Of a DNA stretch of 64,000 nucleotides, positions 30,594-38,571 are shown in pieces. The notes beneath the pieces are model-generated. The model did no database searches. It saw nothing but the letters and a program-made list of their open reading frames with translations, and was not told where the DNA came from. Location of the stretch: assembly GCA_000023405.1 (NCBI GenBank), contig CP001643.1, positions 1,426,001-1,490,000 on the forward strand. The letters are read 5' to 3'. Every line of letters starts with the position of its first letter. The first letter of the stretch is position 1. This DNA is from Brachybacterium faecium DSM 4810 (GTDB lineage: Bacteria; Actinomycetota; Actinomycetes; Actinomycetales; Dermabacteraceae). The translations under genes were made by a program, and so were the position numbers.

Positions 30594-31375
30594 GACGCCC
30601 TCCCCAGGATCGTCTCGGCCGGGACGAAGGGATCCTCGCGGGTCGAGGCGAGGATCTGCGCGAGATGCACGGAGCGCGGCTCCGCGCCCGTGCGGCGGAG
30701 CTTGCCGCCGATGTTCATCAGGCACGAGGCATCGCCCGCGACGACGAACTCGGCGCCGCTGCGCTCCACGTTGGCGGCCTTGTCGGTGACCATCGCGTCG
30801 CTGGTGGCGTCGTTCTTCACCGAGAAGGTGCCGCCGAAGCCGCAGCAGGTGTCGGATTCGGGCAGGTTCTTCATCTCGAGGCCCTCGACCGCACGCAGCA
30901 GCTTCAGCGGCCGCGCCCCGACCTTGAGGAAGCGCATCGAGTGGCAGGTGGGGTGGTAGGTCACCGAATGCGGGAAGTACGCCCCGACGTCGGTCACCTT
31001 CAGCACGTCCACCAGCAGCTCGGAGAGCTCGTAGGTCTTCGCGGCGACGGCGTCGGTGCGCTGCTCGAGCTCGGTGTCGCCCTCGTGCTGAGCCACCAGG
31101 CGGTGCTGGTCGCGCACGCAGCCGACGCACGAGCCCGAGGGCATCACGATCGCGTCGACCGTCTCGAGCGCCGGCTCGAAGGTGTCCACGAAGGAGCGCA
31201 CGATCGGCGCGGCCTCCGTGTAGTAGCCGGAGTTGGTGTGCATCTGGCCGCAGCAGGTCTGGCGCTTGTCGAACACCACCTCGTGGCCCAGCCGCTCCAG
31301 CAGCGTGACCGTCGCCCGGGCCACGTCCGGCGCCATCACGTCCACCAGGCATGTGGTCATCAGGGAGATGCGCAT
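30590..31375 (-). CDS. lutA: lactate utilization protein A (Fe-S oxidoreductase)
   Basis: A 261-residue LutA subunit with two cysteine-rich CCG domains. Visible motifs are RQTCCGQMHTNSGYY, PSGSCVGCVRDQH, TYHPTCHSMRFLKV and SDTCCGFGGTFSVKN. These ligate iron-sulfur clusters in the lactate-oxidising complex. AAGGA lies about six bases before the ATG. It follows mqo by 17 bp, so both are probably on one mRNA. Confidence 0.93.
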   Translation of the reverse strand: MRISLMTTCLVDVMAPDVARATVTLLERLGHEVVFDKRQTCCGQMHTNSGYYTEAAPIVRSFVDTFEPALETVDAIVMPSGSCVGCVRDQHRLVAQHEGDTELEQRTDAVAAKTYELSELLVDVLKVTDVGAYFPHSVTYHPTCHSMRFLKVGARPLKLLRAVEGLEMKNLPESDTCCGFGGTFSVKNDATSDAMVTDKAANVERSGAEFVVAGDASCLMNIGGKLRRTGAEPRSVHLAQILASTREDPFVPAETILGRAS

Positions 31376-31392
31376 CTGCTGTCCTTCTTCCG

Positions 31393-32877
31393 TCAGGAGT
31401 GGCTCAGGCCCAGCGCGTCGGCGGTGCGGTCCAGCGTCCGGTGCGCCTCCTCGGCGTCGTCCGAGAGCGACCGACCCCAGCTGGGCACCATCTGGGTCAG
31501 GGCGGGCCGCCACTGCTCGATGCGCTGCGGGAACATCTTCTCCAGCAGACCGAGCATGATGCTGGTGGCGGTGGAGGCGCCGGGGGAGGCGCCGAGCATG
31601 CCGCCGATCGAGCCGTCGGCGGCCGTGATCAGCTGGGTGCCGAACTGCAGCACGCCGTGCTTCTTCCGGTCCGGGGCGATCACCTGGACGCGCTGGCCGG
31701 CGGTGACCTCCTCCCACTGCTCCGGGCGGGCCGAGGGCATGTACTCCAGCAGCGCCTCGAAGCGCTGGTGGTGGGTCGCGGCGAGCTGCGAGCCGAGGTA
31801 GACCATGAGGTCGAGGTTCGGCGGGGCGACCGCCATCATCTGGGTGACGTTGGAGGGCTTGACCGACTCGAGCAGGTCCGTCCAGCGGCCGGTCTTGAGG
31901 AACTTCGGGGACCAGCCCGCATACGGGCCGAACATCAGCGAGCGCTCCCCGGCCACGAAGCGGGTGTCGAGGTGGGGGACGCTCATCGGCGGGGCGCCGA
32001 CGGCCGCCTTGCCGTACACCTTCGCATCGTGGCGGGCGATGACCTCCGGGTCGGTGCAGCGCAGCCACTGGCCGGAGATCGGGAAGCCGCCGAAGCCGCG
32101 GATCTCGTCGATCCCGGACTTCTGCAGCAGGGGCAGCGCATAGCCGCCGGCCCCGACGAAGACGAACGGCGCCCGCACCACGCGCAGCGCATCATCCGTC
32201 GTGGACCGCACCATCACGCCCCAGTCGGTGCCCATCCGGCGCAGGTCCACCACCTCGGAGCCGGTGGAGACGGTGGTGCCGGTGCGCGAGGCGAAGCCGA
32301 GCATCTCGCGGGTCAGCGCCCCGAAGTCGACGTCGGTCCCATCGGGGGAGCGGGTCGCGGCGATCGTCTCGGTGACCGGGCGGCCCTCGGAGACCAGCGG
32401 CGCCCACTGCGCCAGCTGCGCATGCTCGGTGGTGAACTCCATCCGGTCGAACAGCGGGTTCGCGGTCAGCGCCTCGTGGCGGCGGCGCAGGTAGTCCACG
32501 TTCTCCATCCCGTGCACGAAGCTCATGTGCGGCACGGTGTGGATGAAGCGGCTGGGATCGCCGATGCGGTCGTTCTCCACCAGGTGGGCCCAGAACTGCC
32601 GGGAGACCTGGAACTGCTCGTTGATCGAGATCGCCTTGGCGGGGCTCACCGAGCCGTCGACGTCCTGCGGGGTGTAGTTCAGCTCGCACAGGGCGCTGTG
32701 GCCGGTGCCCGCGTTGTTCCAGGCGTCGCTGGACTCGGCGCCGAGGGACTCGAGGCGCTCGAGGACCACGATGTCCCAGCTCGGTTCGAGCTCCGTGAGC
32801 ATCGCGGCGAGGGTCGCGCTGGCGATCCCGCCGCCGATCAGCACCGCATCTGCGCGGGTCACGTCCAGGTCTGACAT
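31393..32877 (-). CDS. mqo: malate:quinone oxidoreductase
   Basis: A 494-residue FAD-dependent, membrane-associated dehydrogenase that oxidises malate to oxaloacetate and reduces (mena)quinone. The FAD-binding start is ADAVLIGGGIASATLAAML. Family sequences include SSDAWNNAGTGHSALCELNYTP, FVFVGAGGYALPLLQKSGI and LQFGTQLITAADGSIGGMLGASPGAS. The start was set at MSDLDVTRAD with GGAGA eight bases upstream. It heads the mqo-lutA-lutB-lutC-epimerase run. Confidence 0.95.
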   Translation of the reverse strand: MSDLDVTRADAVLIGGGIASATLAAMLTELEPSWDIVVLERLESLGAESSDAWNNAGTGHSALCELNYTPQDVDGSVSPAKAISINEQFQVSRQFWAHLVENDRIGDPSRFIHTVPHMSFVHGMENVDYLRRRHEALTANPLFDRMEFTTEHAQLAQWAPLVSEGRPVTETIAATRSPDGTDVDFGALTREMLGFASRTGTTVSTGSEVVDLRRMGTDWGVMVRSTTDDALRVVRAPFVFVGAGGYALPLLQKSGIDEIRGFGGFPISGQWLRCTDPEVIARHDAKVYGKAAVGAPPMSVPHLDTRFVAGERSLMFGPYAGWSPKFLKTGRWTDLLESVKPSNVTQMMAVAPPNLDLMVYLGSQLAATHHQRFEALLEYMPSARPEQWEEVTAGQRVQVIAPDRKKHGVLQFGTQLITAADGSIGGMLGASPGASTATSIMLGLLEKMFPQRIEQWRPALTQMVPSWGRSLSDDAEEAHRTLDRTADALGLSHS

Positions 32878-33063
32878 GTTTCTCCGTTCGGACTGTCGCG
32901 GAATTCCACTCGGAAGGCGTCGCGCACTCCTCGCGCGGCACCGAGCGGCCATGCTTCCCAGGGTATCCCTTGAGCAGGGGCCGGGAACCCAGGGAGCGGG
33001 CCGCACCGCCACGACCGGGAGGACAGGCGGACGCGGTGGGCCGCGCACCCCACGGGGACCACC

Positions 33064-33753
33064 TCACGGGGCCGAGGGCCGTGCCGCCTCGAGCTCGGAG
33101 AGCAGCGCCTCGACGCGGCGGCCGAACAGCAGGCATGCCCCCTCGATCGCCGTGCCCGCGCCGACCAGCAGCGCCAGCGGCCACACGGCGGTGCACACCA
33201 CGATCCACACGATCAGCCCCAGCAGCAGGCAGATGAACCGCCCCGGCAGAGCACCGGACAGCAACAGGGCGAGTCGCCACGAGACCAGCAGATCCTGCCG
33301 GCGTAGCCGCGGCACGGCGACCAGGACGGCCGCGCTCACCGTGGACCAGGCGGCGCTGATCACGGAGAGGCCGGCCAGCACCACCGTGGCGGCCGAGCTG
33401 GGAGCCGCGCCGCCGAGGACGATCCACAGCATCGCCGCGGACCCCGCCTGCACCACCAGCAGCGGCAGCAGGCGCAGGTTCGCGCCGAGGAACTGGCGGC
33501 GCCAGCTCCCGCTCATCGTCACGAGGACCCTCACCCTCGCCCCCTCGCGGGAGGCGCGCAGGGCATCGGCCGCGGCGACGCTGGCCGGGGCGATCCCGAG
33601 CACCACCAGTCCCAGACCGGTCAGCAGGATCCAGACGAGGTTCACCCGCACCACGAGCCAGACCTTGTCCACGGTCTCGTTGAACCGCAGCACCCAGGCC
33701 GGGATCTCGGCGGGCCCGCGGGAGGGCTGACGGGAGGAGCGGGAAGTCGGCAT
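33064..33753 (-). CDS. YesL/DUF624 membrane protein
   Basis: A 229-residue multi-pass membrane protein with about five hydrophobic segments and the DUF624 start LVVRVNLVWILLTGLGLVVLGIAPASVA. In many Firmicutes and actinobacteria these genes lie inside sugar ABC-transporter operons; here no permease is present. The ATG is six bases after TAGTCT (leaderless type). It is divergent from a fucosidase across 102 bp. Confidence 0.8.
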   Translation of the reverse strand: MPTSRSSRQPSRGPAEIPAWVLRFNETVDKVWLVVRVNLVWILLTGLGLVVLGIAPASVAAADALRASREGARVRVLVTMSGSWRRQFLGANLRLLPLLVVQAGSAAMLWIVLGGAAPSSAATVVLAGLSVISAAWSTVSAAVLVAVPRLRRQDLLVSWRLALLLSGALPGRFICLLLGLIVWIVVCTAVWPLALLVGAGTAIEGACLLFGRRVEALLSELEAARPSAP

Positions 33754-33819
33754 GGGCGGAGACTATCGCGTGCGAGGACGATTCCCGGGGCGCCGACCTC
33801 TCAAACACCCGATGTCTAC

Positions 33820-33849
33820 TTGCCGCAGAGGCCCGATGTCTGATCGGAT
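33820..33849 (+). promoter_or_regulatory. predicted fucosidase 1 promoter with shared AGGYCCGAK block
   Basis: TTGCCG (33,820-33,825), an 18-base spacer containing AGGCCCGAT (33,829-33,837), then TCGGAT (33,844-33,849), six bases before the ATG. CCCGATGTCT occurs twice, at 33,808-33,817 and 33,832-33,841. The block matches those before the second fucosidase and the solute-binding protein. Confidence 0.6.
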
Positions 33850-33855
33850 GGGGGC

Positions 33856-35160
33856 ATGGACACAGCCCCTGACGGCACCGCCGCCGACACCGATATCCTC
33901 CGTCCCACCCCTGAACAGCTGCAGTGGCAGAAGGATGGCCTCGGCGTCTTCTTCCACTTCGGGATCAACACCTTCGCGGGCAAGGAGTGGAGCGACGGCT
34001 CCGTGCCCTCCGACCTCTTCGCGCCCAGCGACCTCGACACCGACCAGTGGGTGCGCACCGCCCGCGACCTCGGCGCCGTCTACGTGATCCTCACCGCGAA
34101 GCATCACGACGGCTTCTGCCTGTGGCCCACCGCGACGACCGACTACTCCGTCGCCTCCTCCCCGTGGCGCGACGGCACCGGCGACGTGGTGGCGGAGCTC
34201 GCCGCCTCCTGCCGGAAGCACGGCATGAAGCTCGGCCTGTACCTCTCGCCCTGGGACCGCAACGCCCCGCAGTACGAGGACCCGGAGGTCTACGACGAGT
34301 TCTACCTCACCCAGCTGCGGGAGCTGTGCACGAACTACGGCGAGCTGTACGAGCTGTGGTTCGACGGGGCGGGCTCCGCGGGCCGGGAGTACGCCTGGGA
34401 CCGCATCGGTGCGCTCATCGCCGAGCTGCAGCCCCAGGCGATGGTCTTCAACATGGGGCCGGCGACCATCCGCTGGGTGGGCAACGAGGACGGCCTGGCC
34501 TCCGACCCGGTCGAGTACGTCACCCGCTCCACGGATCTCAACCAGTACGACCCCGACGTGGTGGACCTGGGCCAGGCACGCTACCTGCCCCCGGAGTGCG
34601 ACGTCTCCCTGCGCCGCGGCTGGTTCTGGCAGGAGGGAGAGTCGCCCAAGGACCTCGCTCACCTGCTGGGAATCCATGACCGCTCGATCGGTCTGGGCGC
34701 CAACCTGCTGCTGAACATCCCGCCGAACCGGGCGGGGCGGATCGGCGAGGACGATGCGGCACGCTGCCGTGAGCTGCGTGCGGCGCTGGACGCCCGCTTC
34801 GGCTCCCCACAGCCCGCCGCGCTGTCCCAGGAGACGGACTCGGTGGTGCGCCTGGACCTGCCGGCCTCCGCGGAGCAGGGCTTCGACCACATCGAGCTGC
34901 GCGAACGGCTCGAGGAGGGTCAGCGCGTCCGCTCCCACCGCATCACCACGGACCAGGGGCAGCTGGTCGCCGAGGGCGGCACCATCGGCGTGCGTCGCCT
35001 CCACCGGCTCCCTCAGCCGCTGCACGCCCGCACCCTGCGCGTCGAGCTGGTGGGCGAGGGAGCGGTGCTGGAGGATGCCTGCGTGCACGATGCCAGCGGC
35101 GCGCCCGTGCCCGCGCTGGACGAGTCGAACAAAGCCCCGTCGACCGCTCCGGTGGACTGA
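33856..35160 (+). CDS. alpha-L-fucosidase (GH29)
   Basis: A 434-residue GH29 glycosidase, predicted to be cytoplasmic since no signal peptide is present. The catalytic barrel begins WQKDGLGVFFHFGINTFAGKEW and continues with YVILTAKHHDGFCLWPT. The nucleophile Asp is in YELWFDGAG. Further family sequence is LGANLLLNIPPNRAGRI. A C-terminal beta domain follows residue 330. It hydrolyses terminal alpha-L-fucosyl residues (family knowledge). It ends at a large bidirectional terminator. Confidence 0.9.
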   Translation: MDTAPDGTAADTDILRPTPEQLQWQKDGLGVFFHFGINTFAGKEWSDGSVPSDLFAPSDLDTDQWVRTARDLGAVYVILTAKHHDGFCLWPTATTDYSVASSPWRDGTGDVVAELAASCRKHGMKLGLYLSPWDRNAPQYEDPEVYDEFYLTQLRELCTNYGELYELWFDGAGSAGREYAWDRIGALIAELQPQAMVFNMGPATIRWVGNEDGLASDPVEYVTRSTDLNQYDPDVVDLGQARYLPPECDVSLRRGWFWQEGESPKDLAHLLGIHDRSIGLGANLLLNIPPNRAGRIGEDDAARCRELRAALDARFGSPQPAALSQETDSVVRLDLPASAEQGFDHIELRERLEEGQRVRSHRITTDQGQLVAEGGTIGVRRLHRLPQPLHARTLRVELVGEGAVLEDACVHDASGAPVPALDESNKAPSTAPVD

Positions 35161-35202
35161 CGGGGAGGCCCGTCTCCGGCCCGCACGACCGTGGCGGGCC
35201 GC

Positions 35203-35256
35203 GACGGAGGCGGGGTGGGACGGTGCCCGAGAGCACCGGCCCACCCCGCCTCCGTC
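35203..35256. terminator. large bidirectional terminator between fucosidase 1 and the binding-protein remnant
   Basis: A perfect 17-bp stem (GACGGAGGCGGGGTGGG with its complement) is extended by an inner six-bp stem (CGGTGC/GCACCG). It lies between convergent genes and ends 15 bp from the minus-strand stop. Confidence 0.92.
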
Positions 35257-35271
35257 GTCCGCGGCGTGTGC

Positions 35272-36890
35272 TCAGACCTGGTTCGCGTCCGCCTCCGTGA
35301 GGACCTCGAGGTACTGATCGGCCCCGGCGTTCGACAGCGAGGTGAGGTAGGACTCCCAGTCCGCGTCGGAATCCGGGTCCAGCTCGCCCAGGCACATGCT
35401 GGTCGCCCCGCGCACATAGGCGCTGTCGATGTTCGTGCGCAGCTCACCGACCTGGGCCGCCTGGTCCTGGTCGAAGAACGGGCTGTAGAACTGCGACTCC
35501 GGCGGGGCCGCGAACTCCTCGTACAGCTTCCCGGCGCGGTAGAGCATCGGCTCGAAGCTGGTCATCTCGTCGACCGCCTCGCCGTGGCGCACGTCCAGGG
35601 CGAGGTTGAACACGCCGTGCTCCTCCCACACCACGTTCTGCATCTCCTCCTCCTGGAGGACCTTCTTGTACAGTGCGGGGCGGTCGTCGATCCCGAGATC
35701 GCCGTCCTCACCCCAGGTCCAGAACTCGTCCTGCGGGCCGAGCCGCATGCTCAGCGTGGACAGCAGGCCGAGCTGGAAGTCCGCCCAGCGCACCAGGGTC
35801 TCCGGATCGGCGCTGTCGGCGGGGATCACCAGACCCACCGAGCCGGCGCCGGGCGGGTCGTCCCAGGCGATGACCGGATCGCCCTGCGGGCCGGCGAAGG
35901 GGCGCAGCGGCTCGAACTCCCGGTAGCGGGCGTCCGGATCGGTGTAGTCGACATCGGCGAAGTTGCCCTGGGAGACGCCCTGGCAGACGCCGACCTGGCT
36001 CCCGGCCTCGTTCATGCCGAGGCGGATCAGCTGCTCGCTGGTCTGGGTGAAGGCGTTGCGGTCCAGCAGCCCGTCGCGCACCAGGCGGGCGGCCACGCGG
36101 AACACGTCCCGCATCGCCGGATCCGTGGGGGTGTACACGATGGTGTCGCCGTCGCGCCGCAGCTGATTGGTGCCCATGTTCAGGTGGGCCGCGCCGAGCA
36201 GCTGCAGGGGGAGGTTGTCCTTCCAGCCGGTCATCGGGCGGATGTCCGGGTTCGCCTCCTTCATGGCCGCGAGCATCTGCTCGAACTCCTCGAGCGTCGC
36301 CGGCTGCTCGCTGAACCCCGCCTCCTTCATCGACGGGGTGTGGACCCAGGTGCGGTAGTCGGAGGACATGCAGTGGTAGCACTGGTTCACCGAGGGGAAG
36401 GCATACATCGCCCCGTCGGGGGCGGTCCACGCCTTGCGGAACTCCGGGTTCAGGGCGAAGACCTCCTGCAGCTCGGGGGCGAGCCGGTCGATGAGCTCGT
36501 CCAGCGCCATGAACAGGCCCTGCTGTCCGTAGACGTACAGCTCCGACTTCGTGAAGCCGCCCATCCACTCCGGACCCAGCATGAGCGCGTCCGGCAGATC
36601 GCCGCCGGCGAGGATCGCGTTGACCTTCGGGGCGCCCTCGTCGCCGCGCGGCACGGTGCCGTACTCGATCTTCACCCCGGTCTTCTCCTCGAGGTATTTC
36701 GAGAAGAGGTTGGTGGTGGGGTCGAAGTTGGTCACGCTGCGGGTGATGACCGACAGGGTGGTGCTGCCGTCGCCGAAGGGCTCGCTCTCGCGCGCCTTCG
36801 GACCCACATAGCCCTCCGGGTAGGGGACGCCCTCGATCTCGGGGCCGAGCTCGACCTCGAGCGCGGCGCTGCCCTGCTCGTAGTCGACCT
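35272..36890 (-). pseudogene. sugar ABC solute-binding protein B, lacks its start and signal peptide
   Basis: About 540 codons of a family 1 extracellular solute-binding protein, open from VDYEQGSAALEVELGPEIEG to the normal C-terminus (YLEVLTEADANQV). The mature region looks complete (VNAILAGGDLPDALMLGPEW, DGAMYAFPSVNQCYHC, GDPVIAWDDPPGAGS). The signal peptide, lipobox, ribosome-binding site and promoter are missing: the 5' end joins directly to the middle of a paralogue in another frame near 36,890. A GTG at about 36,807 could start a signal-less product, which could not be exported. No permease genes are nearby. Confidence 0.8.
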
Positions 36891-37990
36891 GCGAACGTGG
36901 AGTAGCCGTAGGCGATCCCGAACTTCGGCCCCTCGGAGGCGTCGCCGAGGGCCTGGTACTGCTCGGGGGTGTTCGAGAGGATCCCGCGGTCGAAGTTCCC
37001 CTTCTCGAACTGCTCCTGGATCCAGATCATGCCCTCGCGGAAGGCCGGGTCCTCGTGGATCCACTCGAGCGTGCTGCCGTTGCGGCGCAGGTGGAGGTCG
37101 GGGATCTCCAGGAAGGAGCCCAGGAAGAACTGCACCAGCTGCAGCATCGTCTCGGCGCTCGCGGTGGTCAGCGCCGCGCCGTCGGGCTTGTCGGAGTAGT
37201 CACGGAACGCGTCCATGAGCTCCTCCTACTCCGTGAGGGTCTGGGGCGCCTCCGCACCGACACCCTCGAGCCAGCGGGAGTTGATCCAGGTGCGCACATT
37301 GGCGGCCTTGCAGTGGTAGCAGTCGTTCATCGACGGGACGGCGTAGAGCTTGCCATCGGGGGAGGAGTACTGCTGGCGCATGTCCGGGAAGTCCGTGAAC
37401 ATGTCCACGATGTGCGGTGCGTTCTCGTCGATCAGCTTGTCCAGCGGGAGGAACAGCCCCTGCTCGCTGTAGATGCTGATCTCCGAGAGGTTGAAGATGT
37501 CCTGGCCCACCATCATCGCGTGGGGGAGATCGCCGCCCGCGACGATCGCGTTGACCTTGGTCTTGCCGTCCTCGCCGGCGGGGACGGTGAGGTAGGAGAC
37601 CTTCACGCCGGTGGTCTCCTCGACGTGCTGCGAGTAGTAGTTCGTCGTGAAGTCCATCCCGGGATCGGTCTGGGTGAGCATCGAGAACTCGGTCTCCCCG
37701 TCGCCGAACGGCTCGAGCTCCCGTGCCCGCGGGCCCACATAGTCCTCGGGGTAGTTCACGCCCTCGATCTCCGGAGCGATCTCGACCTGGAGGCTCGCGC
37801 TGCCGGGTTCGTAGTCGTCGCCCCCGGTGGTCTCCTCGTTCTCGTCGGACCCGCCGCAGGCGCTCAGCGCCAGCGGGGCAGCGACCGCGGCAGCTCCCAC
37901 TGCGGCACTTCGTCCGAGGAAGGCGCGCCGCGCGAGCGGGGGCACCGGCGGAGCGTCGAGCTGATCCTGCGGCGGGTGCTTGGGTTCCAC
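36891..37990 (-). pseudogene. sugar ABC solute-binding protein A, amber-interrupted and missing its C-terminus
   Basis: It starts at GTG with AAGGAG and encodes a Tat-type lipoprotein signal (LARRAFLGRSAAVG then lipobox LSAC). A mature region paralogous to the downstream remnant follows. After 254 codons an in-frame TAG at 37,226-37,228 interrupts QTLTE-stop-EELMDAFRDYSD. The same frame then continues for about 110 codons to GIAYGYSTF. There it meets the mature start of paralogue B in a different frame. About 190 C-terminal residues are lost. It looks like a deletion between tandem paralogues plus a nonsense mutation. Confidence 0.82.
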
Positions 37991-38020
37991 GATGACTCCT
38001 TCGTCCGGGTTGCTGCGGTG

Positions 38021-38049
38021 AATATGGCATAGATCGGACCTGTCAGCAA
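38021..38049 (-). promoter_or_regulatory. predicted promoter of the solute-binding protein gene
   Basis: On the minus strand: TTGCTG, a 17-base spacer, CATATT. The spacer includes AGGTCCGAT eight bases from the start of the -35 element, the same position as in the fucosidase 2 promoter. Confidence 0.65.
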
Positions 38050-38456
38050 GAAATGACGCGCCGATCCCGCCCGAGAACGGAGCGGGCGTCCCCGCCGAGG
38101 GTGCCCGGGACCCCGTGACGGCGCGTTGAGGGCTTCGCACTGGAGGGCCGAGTGGACCCGTCCGTGGGGAGGTCGCGCAGCAGCTCTGCGAGGCCGCGGT
38201 GCCGGGGCGTGTCCTGAGCGCGGCGGGATGCGCTGAATGAAGGGGACGAACCGTCATGAACTGGGGTTATGGCGCTCCGTGTGGGGTCTGCAGGGGCGGG
38301 GGAGAGTTCGGTGAGCGCGTATGCCGGGTGGGTCGGCGGCGGCCCGCGGGATGGGGGTTCGGCGGAAGGTGCTTCCGTGGAGGCGGGGCGTGTCTGCGGG
38401 GCGGGCCGTGGCGTTCGTGCTGTTCAGCGGCGGGGTGTCGCCGCCCCGGAGCGTGC

Positions 38457-38485
38457 TTGCCCAGAGGTCCGAGGTGTCATAGCCT
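38457..38485 (+). promoter_or_regulatory. predicted fucosidase 2 promoter with shared block
   Basis: TTGCCC (38,457-38,462), a 17-base spacer with AGGTCCGAG (38,465-38,473), then TAGCCT (38,480-38,485). TCCGAGGT recurs at 38,496-38,503 just downstream. The mRNA leader would be about 80 bases, with GGAGGAG before the GTG start. Confidence 0.65.
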
Positions 38486-38571
38486 TTTGTGGACATCCGA
38501 GGTCTGCGCCCCGGCGCATCCTCACCGAGCCGCACCTGATCCGGGCCGTCCCGTCCGGACGGAGGAGAGCC

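Larger units (their letters stand above)
30481..30599. repeat. 53-bp tandem repeat, 2.25 copies, between lutA and lutB
   Basis: Copy 1 is 30,481-30,533 and copy 2 is 30,534-30,586; the two are identical over 53 bp. The first 13 bases of a third copy follow at 30,587-30,599. On the minus strand each unit runs from one GTCATGACTA junction to the next and carries its own GGGAGGAG ribosome-binding site. The repeat is exact, so it is young or actively maintained. Confidence 0.97.
37991..38571. other. 581-bp intergenic region with two divergent promoters
   Basis: It holds the promoter of the binding-protein remnant at its left end (38,021-38,049, minus) and the fucosidase 2 promoter near its right end (38,457-38,485, plus). 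The stretch of about 400 bp between them has no convincing gene; the small ORFs there lack ribosome-binding sites and codon bias. It may be debris from the lost part of the transporter locus. Confidence 0.6.

Noticed and set aside
30481..30599. CRISPR-like repeat
   Set aside because: The copies are directly adjacent with no spacers, and the unit is explained by overlapping ORFs.
35191..37218. A 675-codon open frame on the + strand
   Set aside because: It is antisense to the solute-binding-protein remnants and arises from GC-rich codon bias; its translation is low-complexity (Val/Arg/Gly/His) and has no ribosome-binding site.
37226..37228. Recoding of TAG (pyrrolysine or programmed readthrough) in the binding protein
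   Set aside because: The frame change near 36,890 and the loss of about 190 C-terminal residues mean readthrough would still not give a full protein; pseudogene decay explains both.
38269..38571. A 100-codon N-terminal extension of fucosidase 2
   Set aside because: The extension would cover a good promoter (38,457-38,485) and a GGAGGAG site directly before the GTG at 38,572; the GH29 domain begins only after that GTG.
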